This document shows positions 52,241 to 61,975 of a stretch of DNA of 64,000 bases, in pieces (the first letter of the stretch is position 1; every line of letters begins with the position of its first letter). Made by a program: the position numbers and the translations under genes. The DNA comes from Caldithrix abyssi DSM 13497 (GTDB lineage Bacteria > Electryoneota > AABM5-125-24 > Hatepunaeales > Hatepunaeaceae): the NCBI GenBank assembly GCA_945865405.1, contig CAMBDS010000008.1, forward strand, positions 25,060-89,059, given 5' to 3'. Below the pieces are notes generated by a model. The model ran no database searches. It saw nothing but the letters and a program-made list of their open reading frames with translations, and was not told where the DNA came from.

Positions 52241-54625
52241 TTACCGGGGGCTGGGTGGAGTTTTTGGATCGGCAGCATTGCCGGAACCTTTTGGTTTTAG
52301 CTTTATCGTCGGGTTTGATGAACCATCTCCTTTTGCCGAAGGTGTCAATTTAAGATTGGATTTGGCACCATCCATCTCCTTGCCATCTTTGTCGACATAT
52401 CGGGGTTCACCAATCTTCACCTTGACTTGCTTGCCTTCTTTGGTAGTAAACTGTTGCTCGGAATTCGGCGTCAACTTGAGCTTGATACGATCTTCGGCAG
52501 CCTTCTTTTTGGCGAGTTCGACGCGATCGTCTTTCCACTTTTTCCTTTCCTTCTCGACTTCCTTGGAAAGTGGCTCGACTATTGGCCATACAGCACGCAC
52601 CATCTGGTCATTGATCTTCATGTCGTATGCCTTTTTGATATCCTCAACCCATTTGGTTTGGATATCCTTCTGCTGGGCAAATCGGACATCGCCTTCGATT
52701 TGCATCTTGGCATCTTCAAAGGACCTTACGGATTTCGGTGTGATTTCAGAAAGTTTCAAGATCGACCAGGTCTTGGGATCAGCTTCGATAGGGCCTGCGA
52801 TCTCGCCAATTTTCATCTGGAATGCTTTTTGGCTTACAGTGCCGTATTCGCCAGCCGTGAAAGGACCGAGTCGGCCGCCGAAGCCTCTTACTTTTGCGCG
52901 CATCGTATAGCGGCGAGCAAGCGCAGAGATGTCTTCACCGCCTTTTATACGTCCGAGCAAGTCATTTGCAAGAACTTTGTCATCAACCATAATCTCAAAT
53001 GCGGTGCGAGTTTCCGCCTGGGAAAACTTATCGATGTTTGAAGAGTAGTATGCCTGCATCTGTTCTTCGGTCGGTGAAGAGCGATCAAAGACCATCTCTT
53101 TTTCGACAGCAGGGAGTATGGCGTTATCGAGTGCGCGCATTGCGTCTTCGATTGACTCTTTGCGATTGAAATATCCCAAATCTTTTGCTGCTTTGGTAAG
53201 ATACTTCGGCATCAGCATCGGTTCGATCAACTCTTCGATGAACGAGACTTCATTACGGTATTGTGGCGGGAAGCGATGATCACCGTACATATCGACCAAT
53301 GCTTGAACCTTTATCCCGCCCAGATCGTCACGAACGATCAAACTTTCCCTCTGTTCCGGCGTAAGGTTGCTAAACAGATTCATGTTCTGAGGAGCAGATT
53401 TATCGCCGAGTATTCTTAACAGGGTGCTTGCCACTTCGGGGTTAATCTCATAATGATTCGCTCGCTTGACAGAATCCATATAGAGTTCTGCGGAAGCTTG
53501 AAGATCCTGCCGGTAAATTCGTTCGAGTGCTGCATAGACGTCGTTGCGGATTTCCGGGTCTTCAATCGTACGGGAGGCATCCTTCCGCTCCTCAAGCTTG
53601 ATGATGTGATAGCCCTTGTAGGATCGAACAGGCGGAGAAATCTGACCTATATCCATCTTAAAAGCAGCCTGCCAGAACTCAGTCGGCATAGTCCCTCTTG
53701 GAACCCAGCCAACTTCGCCATCCGTCCATGTTCGTTCGTCTTCAGAGTATTTTCTTGCGATTGCCGAAAAATCAGCGCCCGACTTTTTGGCTTCCTCGAA
53801 GATCATTTTAGCACGTTCGTAAGCCAGTAGAGTCTCTGGTGGAGCATCCTTGCGATTGACTTTAACGAGAATGTGAGCAGTTCGATACTCAATCGTAGTT
53901 GGGCGTCTTTCGATCATCTGGATCAGGTGGTAACCGTAACGAGTTTTTGTGGGAGGAGAAATTTCGCCCGGCCGTAATTTCCAGGCGGAATCCTGAAATT
54001 CATCAACCATTTTGCCCCAACGGAAGAATCCGAGATCGCCGTGAGCCTTGGGGTCAACAGATTGATCTTCGGTGAATTGATCGATAAGTTTTATGAAATC
54101 AGTACCGCTTTTTGTCATCTGATATATGTCATCGATACGCTTGCGGTATGGGAGTGTATCGGCAGGAAGAGTACCATCGGGAATTTCGATGAGTAGATGC
54201 CTTACTCGGACTTCCTCGTTATCCTTTGAAAACCAATCGCGCACCATTTGGTCAGTAAAGGTTTTATCTCTAATCTGCTCATTGTAGAGCAGTTCGACTG
54301 CACGACGTTCCATGGTGGTTGTGTATTCTTTGGCTATATCCTCACGTTTATCGAAGCCAAGTCTGCGGCCCTCGAGCAACTTAATGTCTCGAGTTACATA
54401 CTCGTTCAGAATCATGAAGCGACCTTCCACAGGTTCTTTGGAAGCCTGTGCTTCGTTCCGGAACCGGACATACATCCAATCCTTGAACTGCGCGACTGTC
54501 ATTGAGGTATCACCCCAAGTCGCTATGATGTCGGTATCCTTCACCTTCGAACTGCAACCTGCAAAATAAAATGCCGATGCGGTAATCAGGATAATTGATA
54601 AAAATTGACGGACGGATGGCGTCAT
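52241..54625 (-). CDS. Large lipoprotein with three parvulin (PpiC) domains
   Basis: 794 aa. Lipoprotein signal MTPSVRQFLSIILITASAFY-FAGC (lipobox, Cys24). SurA_N-like helices (35-125), then parvulin domains at about 135-230 (VRHLLIEIPD ... YGYHLIQMIERR), about 235-340 (TAHILVKVNR ... YKGYHIIKLEERK) and, weaker, about 535-640. The C-terminal 150 residues are highly charged, Lys-rich and low in complexity. It would fold proteins at the inner or outer membrane surface. First gene of a three-gene operon with promoter at 54723-54753. Confidence 0.92.
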   Translation of the reverse strand: MTPSVRQFLSIILITASAFYFAGCSSKVKDTDIIATWGDTSMTVAQFKDWMYVRFRNEAQASKEPVEGRFMILNEYVTRDIKLLEGRRLGFDKREDIAKEYTTTMERRAVELLYNEQIRDKTFTDQMVRDWFSKDNEEVRVRHLLIEIPDGTLPADTLPYRKRIDDIYQMTKSGTDFIKLIDQFTEDQSVDPKAHGDLGFFRWGKMVDEFQDSAWKLRPGEISPPTKTRYGYHLIQMIERRPTTIEYRTAHILVKVNRKDAPPETLLAYERAKMIFEEAKKSGADFSAIARKYSEDERTWTDGEVGWVPRGTMPTEFWQAAFKMDIGQISPPVRSYKGYHIIKLEERKDASRTIEDPEIRNDVYAALERIYRQDLQASAELYMDSVKRANHYEINPEVASTLLRILGDKSAPQNMNLFSNLTPEQRESLIVRDDLGGIKVQALVDMYGDHRFPPQYRNEVSFIEELIEPMLMPKYLTKAAKDLGYFNRKESIEDAMRALDNAILPAVEKEMVFDRSSPTEEQMQAYYSSNIDKFSQAETRTAFEIMVDDKVLANDLLGRIKGGEDISALARRYTMRAKVRGFGGRLGPFTAGEYGTVSQKAFQMKIGEIAGPIEADPKTWSILKLSEITPKSVRSFEDAKMQIEGDVRFAQQKDIQTKWVEDIKKAYDMKINDQMVRAVWPIVEPLSKEVEKERKKWKDDRVELAKKKAAEDRIKLKLTPNSEQQFTTKEGKQVKVKIGEPRYVDKDGKEMDGAKSNLKLTPSAKGDGSSNPTIKLKPKGSGNAADPKTPPSPR

Positions 54626-54722
54626 GAAAAGTCCTCTTACAAATTTCTGTACGTATTCGCTTGTGCGATGGTCGAATTCGATATACGGTACACCCGTATC
54701 ACCCTCGAAATGGTTTAATCTT

Positions 54723-54753
54723 GAAATATACCCTATCGGGTTAAGCGTTGCAA
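54723..54753 (-). promoter_or_regulatory. TTG-N20-TATATTTC promoter of the chaperone operon
   Basis: Minus strand TTG (54751-54753), 20-nt spacer, TATATTTC (54723-54730). It overlaps the 3' end of mfd and leaves a leader of about 90 nt. Confidence 0.55.
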
Positions 54754-57700
54754 GAATCTAAGCGCTTCTCTTAAGGAATCTCCTTTTGGGTATCGATATA
54801 CCATGTCAACGCCCTTCACCATTCTGAACTCGACCTGCTCAGGATCAGCTTTGGCAACGATTGTGCCAATTATCTGTTGACCTGTTTTTGTGTCTTCAGG
54901 AAGTTGGAGAGTTGCCGATAAATAGGAGTCGTAGAGAATGATCTTGGAGAAGCAAAGCTTGCGACCTAATATCTTTAACCTAATCAAATCGATCAGGTTC
55001 CTTGCTTGTTCAGGAAGATTGCCGAATCGGTCATATAGTTCTTCAGAGATTGAATCGACCAGATCCATTTTATCTGCTGATCCGATGCGACGATAGAAGT
55101 CATAACGCAAATCGCCGTCCTCGATGTAATCTCCGGGAATGAGGGCGGAGCCTTCAAAGTCAACTTGAATATCATCGGAAGATGATTTGACGGTTGGTTG
55201 TTCGCCTTTGACTTCCTGCACCGCCTCTTCCAGTAATTTGGTATAGAGGTCGAAGCCGACAGCATTTATGAAGCCACTCTGCTCAGCGCCCAGCAGGTTT
55301 CCCGCGCCACGAATTTCCAGATCGCGCAATGCGATCTTCATTCCACTGCCAAGCTCGGTCAATTCAGCCAAAGTTGCAAGTCGTCGTCGGGCGTCACCTG
55401 TCATGTCCATTCTCGGTGGGGTCAATAGGTAGGCATAAGCCTGACGGCTCGATCTGCCTATTCTGCCACGGAGTTGATAAAGCTGAGCCAGACCGAACTT
55501 ATCCGCCCGGTTGACGATTAAAGTATTGGTGTTAGGGATATCGATACCCGATTCAATAATAGTTGTGCAGATTAGCACATCGTATTGCTGATTCATGAAA
55601 TCGATCATGATTTTTTCAAGTTGTGCACCTTGCATCTGACCATAGGCAACGGCGCACCTGACCCCAGGAGTCAATCGTTCGATCAGGCTCTTGATGCCAA
55701 AGATCGACTCGACGCGATTATGAAGAAAAAAGACCTGTCCATTTCGGTCAATCTCTTGTAGCACGGCGTCCCTGATTAGCTCCTCCGACCATGCGTGAAC
55801 CTCTGTGATAATCGGCAATCGATCTACCGGCGGCGTATTAATCTGGGATGTGTCACGAGCGCCCATCAGCGCGAGGTGCAATGTTCTTGGGATGGGAGTC
55901 GCGGTCATCGTCAGGATATCAACATTGGTACGGAGCTGTTTCAGGCGCTCCTTGTGTCTGACGCCAAACCTGTGCTCCTCATCTATTACCACGAGACCAA
56001 GCTTTTTAAACTCTACGTCCTTCGATAGGATTCGGTGGGTGCCAATAATAACATCGACCTTACCGTCCTTTAAATCGGCGATAATATCTTTTTGAGCGGC
56101 AGCACTTTGAAATCGGGAGAGTGCCTCAACACGGACAGGGTAGGGGGCAAGCCGATAATTGAATGTTTCATAATGTTGCTGCGCGAGGATAGTGGTAGGT
56201 ACCAGCACCGCAACCTGGAAGTTGTCTTGAATAACCTTAAATGCCGCCCGGACAGCAACTTCTGTTTTGCCAAATCCCACATCACCGCAGAGTAGACGAT
56301 CCATCGGACTCTCTTCAATCAAGTTCGCCTTTACTTCAGCTGAGGCAATTGCCTGATCGGGGGTGTCGATGAAGTCGAAAGAGGCCTCCATCTCCGTTTG
56401 CCAGTGAGTATCGGGCGAGAAGGCGTGACCCTTGGCAATTTTCCTCTTTGAGTAGAGTTTAATCAGCTCGTCCGCCATGTCAGCAAGCGCTTTTTTCGTT
56501 CGCGTTTTGGTCCGTTGCCACTCATTTGTGCCAATTCGCGAGAGATGCGGCCTCGAGCCTTCTGCACCAAGATACTTTTCAACAAGATTGAACTGATCGA
56601 CGCGAACGTACAAGACGATGTCGTCCTGATAGACTATTCGCAAGCATTCCATCGGCTGACCGCGAACCTTGAGTGTCTGCATTCCTTCGTATCGCCCGAT
56701 GCCATAAGTGGCGTGAACGACAAGATCTCCGTTCTTAAGTGAGGAACGGTCAAACACAACAGCGCGCCTGCGAAATCTCGCTCGACGGGTTGCGACACGT
56801 CTCCTGCCCAGTAACTCATGGCCTGTAAGGACTGCGATTTTAGGATAGTTGGCGACGAAGCCGTGCGAAAGGGTCGGTATGGTGGTTGCGACTTGTAGCA
56901 GTTCAGCGTCACTCAGAATCTCATCGATCCGATGCTGTTCGCCCTTATTTTCAGCTGTTATCCAGACCTGATAGCCACGATCAACGTAGCGCCTGACGTA
57001 GTTCCCGAACTCGTCAAGCCCCTTTATGTAGGGAATCGGTGGTTTGGCGTCGAAGTTAATATCAGCTTTGTGCGAGCGTCCAGCGCCACCAGTTCTTACT
57101 GATCGGAAACTGCGAGCCGCGAAATGGACTTCTTCCGGAGACTTAAAGCGTAACCACGGATGAAGGTTTTCCTCAGCCGCCTTTTTGCCAAAAACTGAAT
57201 TTGCTCGATCAAGAAAATTGTTAAGGCGGTTGTCAATTTCGTGGGGGTCGCTCCAAAAAAGGAGAGTATTGGGGGCAAGGAGATCAAAAAAACTGGAGTT
57301 GTCGCCTTCAGCGTCATTGCCCATCAAAATTGAGAGGACATCTATTTCGCCTTCAGTCCTTTGATTTGTCGGGTCAAACCGGCGGAGTGAGGCGATTCGA
57401 TCTCCATCAAACTCGATACGAACGGGCTTCTCCTGACCGACTGCGAAGAGATCGAGTAACATCCCGCGAATTGCGAATTGGCCCTGGGTATCGACAACAC
57501 CTTCTCTAGCGTAACCTGCTTCAAACAGATTGGATAGAAGCAACGATCTTGGATAGTCGTCCTCTTTCTTTAACGTCAAAGTGTTCTTTTGGAGCCATTG
57601 ACGTCCCGGAACGATTTCGAGTAGTGACTCTGCAGGGATAACGACAAACGGTGCTTTTTCTGATAAAAGTCGAAGAAGGGCTTCGGTACGCTCATTACGG

Positions 57701-57996
57701 GGGCCAGAGGCGAGAGGTGATGTATCGAACGGGTGTTGCTTGAAAGGGGGAAGAAGAACGACCTCATTCTCACCATATAGTGTGGTGAGGTCAGCAAGCA
57801 TCTCTTCTGCAGCAGAAGGGCCGGCCGTGATGACAATGAAAGGGACTTTTAATCTGGAGTAAAGGCTTGCAGCACCAAAAGCCGCCAGTGATGGCGGGAG
57901 AAAACTTGTTATAATTATCGAATCAGTGTCGCATGCGGCTGAATTTAGCGCGACAAATGGTTCCTGGCTGGAGATCTGCTTAAGTAAACTGTGCAT
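54733..57996 (-). CDS. mfd: Transcription-repair coupling factor Mfd
   Basis: 1087 aa. UvrB-homology region (1-330), RNA-polymerase-interacting domain (about 425-500; GDLVVHATYGIGRYEGMQTL), then a RecG-like translocase with Walker A GDVGFGKTEVAVRAAFK (about 570), DEEHRFGVRHKE, TATPIPRTL and motif VI (QLRGRIGRSSRQAYAYLL). It removes stalled RNA polymerase at lesions and recruits UvrA. Slightly shorter than the E. coli protein (1148 aa). The start MHSLLKQISS is supported by the family pattern; no clear Shine-Dalgarno. Confidence 0.97.
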   Translation of the reverse strand: MHSLLKQISSQEPFVALNSAACDTDSIIITSFLPPSLAAFGAASLYSRLKVPFIVITAGPSAAEEMLADLTTLYGENEVVLLPPFKQHPFDTSPLASGPRNERTEALLRLLSEKAPFVVIPAESLLEIVPGRQWLQKNTLTLKKEDDYPRSLLLSNLFEAGYAREGVVDTQGQFAIRGMLLDLFAVGQEKPVRIEFDGDRIASLRRFDPTNQRTEGEIDVLSILMGNDAEGDNSSFFDLLAPNTLLFWSDPHEIDNRLNNFLDRANSVFGKKAAEENLHPWLRFKSPEEVHFAARSFRSVRTGGAGRSHKADINFDAKPPIPYIKGLDEFGNYVRRYVDRGYQVWITAENKGEQHRIDEILSDAELLQVATTIPTLSHGFVANYPKIAVLTGHELLGRRRVATRRARFRRRAVVFDRSSLKNGDLVVHATYGIGRYEGMQTLKVRGQPMECLRIVYQDDIVLYVRVDQFNLVEKYLGAEGSRPHLSRIGTNEWQRTKTRTKKALADMADELIKLYSKRKIAKGHAFSPDTHWQTEMEASFDFIDTPDQAIASAEVKANLIEESPMDRLLCGDVGFGKTEVAVRAAFKVIQDNFQVAVLVPTTILAQQHYETFNYRLAPYPVRVEALSRFQSAAAQKDIIADLKDGKVDVIIGTHRILSKDVEFKKLGLVVIDEEHRFGVRHKERLKQLRTNVDILTMTATPIPRTLHLALMGARDTSQINTPPVDRLPIITEVHAWSEELIRDAVLQEIDRNGQVFFLHNRVESIFGIKSLIERLTPGVRCAVAYGQMQGAQLEKIMIDFMNQQYDVLICTTIIESGIDIPNTNTLIVNRADKFGLAQLYQLRGRIGRSSRQAYAYLLTPPRMDMTGDARRRLATLAELTELGSGMKIALRDLEIRGAGNLLGAEQSGFINAVGFDLYTKLLEEAVQEVKGEQPTVKSSSDDIQVDFEGSALIPGDYIEDGDLRYDFYRRIGSADKMDLVDSISEELYDRFGNLPEQARNLIDLIRLKILGRKLCFSKIILYDSYLSATLQLPEDTKTGQQIIGTIVAKADPEQVEFRMVKGVDMVYRYPKGDSLREALRFLQRLTR

Positions 57997-58379
57997 ATCT
58001 AAAAGAAAATATCAAACGGTCCTGACCGGCGATTCGTTTAATCTTGGGCAGGTAAAATAAAAGGTAACTTCCAATTTACTTTAGTAATTGTTATTTGCAT
58101 GGTTATTGTGACCCGAATCGATGCGACTTCCTGAAGACTGTTTTATATTGAGTCTATCAACTCGAAATCTGATGTGCTGACAAAGTTGGGGCAAATATTG
58201 ATACTGACGGCAAAAGCGAGAATGTCGATATCAGTTATGATATTGTTAATTAGTCACTACCATATTTAGTTTTCTTGCGCAAATTACCAAATCCCTGCAC
58301 GAATCAATTACCAGGTCAACGGCTTGGTCAATAAATAAATTACGTTATTGAATTCCATATATTGAAAGGTCGTCATATA
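57997..58379. other. Divergent gene-free region
   Basis: 383 AT-rich nucleotides between mfd and the NYN gene. I found neither a gene nor a clear promoter match. Confidence 0.4.
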
Positions 58380-59090
58380 ATGAATCGAATTGCAATACTG
58401 ATAGACGGAAATAATTTCTACAAAGGATGCCAGTTAAATTTCAATCGCACCGATGTTGACTTCCGAAAATTAGGTCTGAAGCTCTGTGAAGCGGTCTCGG
58501 GAGAGCTTCTGAGAATTTATTACTATAATGCGCATGTTTCGAAAACCATCGATCCGCTCGGTTTTCAGCGACAGCAAAAGTTTTTCGATAACCTTCGCGC
58601 AACTCCGAATATCACGCTTAAGTTAGGTCATCTGGTCTATCACCGGTTGCGGAACGAACAAGGGTTCTCTTCTCAGTTCTTCCCGACAGAAAAAGGTATC
58701 GACGTTCAGATCGCGGTCGATATGATCCGACTCGGGTTACTGAAGGCTTGCGAGGGGATTATCCTTGTCAGCGGAGATTCTGACTATATCTATGCAGTAC
58801 GATTTGCCAAAGACCTCGGATCGAACGTTTACATTGCATCGTTCCAAATGGGCGGATCCGTTGAACTCCGCAACGAAGGCGACGGCCACATCAACCTTGA
58901 TCAAGCTTTTATCCAGGATTGCCTGATCAGGTCCAACTACCCCCGTCGGGAATTTAATGGTGGCATTGCGAGGTTTGAGGGTGAGCACGAGGATCTAATG
59001 CATGAACCGATTCCATCACCGACTGTAATTGCTCCATTCGATGAAGTTGTCGATTCGGCCGATGAAATTGAGAATGGGAAAATCGTCTAA
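58380..59090 (+). CDS. NYN (PIN-like) domain protein
   Basis: 236 aa. NYN-type nuclease fold with conserved acidic residues in ILIDGNNFYKG, GIDVQIAVDMIRLG and ILVSGDSDYIYAV, the expected metal-binding Asp set. Such proteins (LabA/DUF88 group) are thought to cut RNA. The C-terminal 50 residues are acidic. ATG 58380 was preferred; a TTG six codons upstream is the alternative. Confidence 0.92.
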   Translation: MNRIAILIDGNNFYKGCQLNFNRTDVDFRKLGLKLCEAVSGELLRIYYYNAHVSKTIDPLGFQRQQKFFDNLRATPNITLKLGHLVYHRLRNEQGFSSQFFPTEKGIDVQIAVDMIRLGLLKACEGIILVSGDSDYIYAVRFAKDLGSNVYIASFQMGGSVELRNEGDGHINLDQAFIQDCLIRSNYPRREFNGGIARFEGEHEDLMHEPIPSPTVIAPFDEVVDSADEIENGKIV

Positions 59091-59121
59091 CAAGAAGAAC
59101 TGCTCGAGTATAAAACGGCTT

Positions 59122-60282
59122 TTAAGAAAGAGCCTGTTTCAGATCATCGATAACATCTTCGCAGTCCTCAATGCCGAGTGATAGTCGAATTATCCCTGGG
59201 CGAATACCGATGGCGCGCATTTCCGCTTCGCTCATTCTAACATGAGACGTGTTCATCGGCATCGAAGCCACTGTTTCAACTCCGCCGAGGCTCGTCGCTT
59301 CGCTTATCAAACGCATTTTCCGCAAAAGCTTTAGCGCGGATTCATCTGTTGCCGTTGCGAATGTAACCACCCCTCCGAAACCGCTAAACTGCCTTTGAGC
59401 CAGTGCATTCTGCGGATGGGATGCCAGTCCTGGATAAGTTATCCACTCCACATTAGGATGCCCTTCAAGGAAAGATGCCACTTGAAGGGCGTTTGCATTT
59501 TGTCGCTCAACTCTAATCGACATTGTCTTTATCCCACGTTCCATCAAGAATGCTGCGTGAGGATCGAGGCAAGCCCCTCCCATCAATCTTCTATCCCAAA
59601 GTTTGTGCATCATCTCTTTACGTCCTGCTGCGGCTCCGCAGATCAGATCAGAGTGACCCGCCAGATATTTTGAGCCGCTGTGCAAAACAATATCAAATCC
59701 CTGTTCAAGCGGTCTTGAATTGTAGGCAGTAGCGAATGTGTTGTCAACCATAACAATAGCTCCGGCACGGTGACCAAAATTGGCTATCACTTCAAGATCT
59801 GCAAGCTTCAGCAGCGGGTTTGAAATTCCTTCGCAATAGACGACTTTCGCCGGTCGCGAGAGGGCTTTTTTCCAGGCGTTTTTGTCGGTCGTTGGCACTA
59901 TTTCCACCTCGACCCCCAATGCGGGTAAACGTCCTGTGACCAAAACTCTCGTAAGCCCATAGAGATCTTCGGCGCAAACCAACCTGTCCCCAGCCTTCAA
60001 AAACGCTTCCAACGCTGACGAAATAGCACCCATACCAGAGGCGAACACGAGGGCATCCTCGGCTCCCTCCAGAGCGGCGATTTTGCGCTCAACCGCCCGG
60101 ACGGTCGGGTTGTCGTAGCGGGTATAGATCAGCACATCACGAGATTTACCCTCACGCATCCCTTTATAAACTTCATCAGTTAGCTGGAAGGTCGTCGTTT
60201 GATAAATCGGTGTGGTTCCGGGTCCGTATTGACCCGCTTCTTCAGCTCCAGCGTGGACAGCGAGCGTGGAAAATTTGGGCAT
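59122..60282 (-). CDS. PLP-dependent trans-sulfuration enzyme (cystathionine gamma-synthase / gamma-lyase family)
   Basis: 386 aa. Fold type I PLP enzyme with the Cys/Met metabolism signature HSGSKYLAGHSDLICG (Lys carries PLP), preceded by VDNTFATAYNSRP. Conserved YTRYDNPT (about residue 53) and FASGMGAISSALEAF. It acts on cystathionine, homoserine esters or methionine; sequence alone does not decide between MetB, CGL and MGL. The short spacing (27 nt) to tsaB upstream suggests a shared transcript. Confidence 0.93.
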   Translation of the reverse strand: MPKFSTLAVHAGAEEAGQYGPGTTPIYQTTTFQLTDEVYKGMREGKSRDVLIYTRYDNPTVRAVERKIAALEGAEDALVFASGMGAISSALEAFLKAGDRLVCAEDLYGLTRVLVTGRLPALGVEVEIVPTTDKNAWKKALSRPAKVVYCEGISNPLLKLADLEVIANFGHRAGAIVMVDNTFATAYNSRPLEQGFDIVLHSGSKYLAGHSDLICGAAAGRKEMMHKLWDRRLMGGACLDPHAAFLMERGIKTMSIRVERQNANALQVASFLEGHPNVEWITYPGLASHPQNALAQRQFSGFGGVVTFATATDESALKLLRKMRLISEATSLGGVETVASMPMNTSHVRMSEAEMRAIGIRPGIIRLSLGIEDCEDVIDDLKQALS

Positions 60283-60309
60283 AGTGAATTCTAATCCAAC
60301 AATAATTCG

Positions 60310-61008
60310 TTAACGTGATACTATCGATGACTTGACGGTGAATTCTTTAAGGTAGTGCGGCTCGATATCGGAGGCGGCAGGAAAATGGTTTCCATCGCGA
60401 AGTAATTGCCTGCCTAATTCGAGTAAAACTGTCGGGGATGGGATCAGATCCATCAACAGTTTGCCCTGTGGGTACTCTGCCTTCAACTGATCTGCGAATT
60501 GCTCTGCACCTTCACCGAACAACAAAACTCCTGCCCTTGCGTGTTTCGATGCAGTCTCCAGATCGACCAGAAAAGGCTCATCCTCAGCAGTGACTTCATT
60601 GGGCTCCAGGCGGAACATTTGGCCAAAAGCCTCACCCTTCCTTGCCGGGATCAATGGCATATACCGACCGGGTGGCAGGTTTCTTTCTTTCAAAGTATTG
60701 GCGAGCAAAGTCAACGTCGAGACCGGTACGACAGGAATCCCAAGCGCAAGCGCAGCCCCTTTAGCATACGAGACTCCAACCCTTAGCCCGGTGAACGATC
60801 CGGGGCCAATTGAGACAATTATTGCAGTAAGCTCCGACCAGAGTACTTTTGCGTCTGCAAGTGCCGCTTCGACGAGCAGGTGCAACACCTCGTTATGATG
60901 ACGGTCGGTTCTGGTCGAACGGAATCTTACTTCACCATCGCTACCTGAAACTGCGACAGAACAGAAGGAGGTGGCTGAGTCGATTGCAAGAAGAGGGGAG
61001 TCGTGCAG
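60310..61008 (-). CDS. tsaB: tRNA threonylcarbamoyladenosine biosynthesis protein TsaB (non-ATG start)
   Basis: About 232 aa from a proposed CTG at 61008 (or ATT at 61011). TsaB is the non-catalytic partner of TsaD in making t6A37 in tRNA. It has the ASKHA fold: PLLAIDSATSFCSVAVSGSD, then VSIGPGSFTGLRVGVSYAKG. The first GTG in frame (60888) would leave a protein without the essential N-terminal strand, although the codons upstream encode it perfectly. Frame open to 61026 with no ATG, GTG or TTG. An AGG-rich stretch (AAGGCAGG) precedes the CTG. Length from CTG matches the family (231 aa in E. coli). Confidence 0.88.
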   Translation of the reverse strand: MHDSPLLAIDSATSFCSVAVSGSDGEVRFRSTRTDRHHNEVLHLLVEAALADAKVLWSELTAIIVSIGPGSFTGLRVGVSYAKGAALALGIPVVPVSTLTLLANTLKERNLPPGRYMPLIPARKGEAFGQMFRLEPNEVTAEDEPFLVDLETASKHARAGVLLFGEGAEQFADQLKAEYPQGKLLMDLIPSPTVLLELGRQLLRDGNHFPAASDIEPHYLKEFTVKSSIVSR

Positions 61009-61072
61009 AATAGCGTCGCCTGCCTTTTGATACTACTAAAATTGATTTGCCTTGACCACGGTAGGTCTTCAA

Positions 61073-61104
61073 CTAATGTAACCAAACCGTTATCTTCAGC
61101 CAAA
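61073..61104 (-). promoter_or_regulatory. TTTG-N20-TACATTAG promoter-like site for tsaB
   Basis: Minus strand TTTG (61101-61104), 20-nt spacer, TACATTAG (61073-61080). Weaker -7 match. About 65 nt before the proposed CTG start. Confidence 0.4.
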
Positions 61105-61282
61105 CGTCCATTCGACAATTTTTAGCAGTTTACTAACGTTTGGTTTGAGTCTCTCTCCGCAACAATGAGGCAAATTACTCAAGAGTTGAGAATCCCTCAT
61201 AATCGAATCAAATAGTATGGCTTGTGAAAAATGGCACGTAATTAGCTCTATGTTAATTAACAATAAAACGAACGAGGTCGAT

Positions 61283-61975
61283 ATGGAGACTTGGATTGAA
61301 TTTGGGAAGGGACCGATGTTCCGCCTCTCTTTTGTGCTGATGATCCTTGGGTTGTTAAGAATATTTGGAATCGCTTTTATTCTCGGAATGAAGCGTTCAA
61401 TCAGATTATTATCAGGCTCAGTAGCAAATGAAAATCCGACTGAACAATTTGTGAAAGTCGATGCGTTACCGCAATTATTTTGGAGCAAATCAATTAGAGC
61501 ACTATTTGAAACGATTTTCTACCTTGCGGTCATCATCGTTCCACTCTTTGTAGCTGCACACGTGATCCAGTGGCAAAAAGGTGTTGGATTTTCCTGGTGG
61601 GAGTTGCCGCAAACGATTGCTGATAGGTTGACACTTATCGTCATTTTCCTGTCACCAATTATGGTGGCTGTCCGACTTTGGAGTCATGCCAAAAATGGAC
61701 GCGGAGCAGCATTTGCCCGCCCCATGTTTGTCTTTATTCCTTTCCTCACAGGTTACATTTGCGTGAACGGATCCGTTTCCCCAACAGCTTATTATACATC
61801 AATGCTTCTTCACGTTTGGGTTGGAAATTTATTAATGCTGGCAATCGGCTTTAGTAGCCTTGTCGATCTCATTATTATTCCAATTTCCAATTACTTTAGT
61901 AAAATGGGACTCCGATTCGGGAGATTCGCAGACCCAATTTGGAGAGCAACAATTGGCGGAGGTGAACAATCATGA
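61283..61975 (+). CDS. Cytochrome b-like membrane subunit (NarI/DsrM-like)
   Basis: 230 aa, five or six membrane helices. METWIEFGKGPMFRLSFVLM starts it, with GAGG five nt before the ATG. Histidines placed near helix ends (LFVAAHVIQW, RLWSHAKNG, SMLLHVWVGN) could ligate b-type haem. It resembles gamma subunits of nitrate reductase and DsrM/HmeC proteins; exact identity not known. The stop overlaps the ferredoxin gene's ATG, so it is translationally coupled to it. It probably passes electrons between quinones and the iron-sulfur subunit. Confidence 0.78.
   Translation: METWIEFGKGPMFRLSFVLMILGLLRIFGIAFILGMKRSIRLLSGSVANENPTEQFVKVDALPQLFWSKSIRALFETIFYLAVIIVPLFVAAHVIQWQKGVGFSWWELPQTIADRLTLIVIFLSPIMVAVRLWSHAKNGRGAAFARPMFVFIPFLTGYICVNGSVSPTAYYTSMLLHVWVGNLLMLAIGFSSLVDLIIIPISNYFSKMGLRFGRFADPIWRATIGGGEQS

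Noticed and set aside
57997..58379. Promoter for mfd or the NYN gene
   Set aside because: TATATTGA and TACCTTTT are present, but no TTG stands at the right distance, so I did not call one.
60283..60309. SAM or other riboswitch before the trans-sulfuration gene
   Set aside because: Only 27 nt separate it from tsaB, too short for any known riboswitch.
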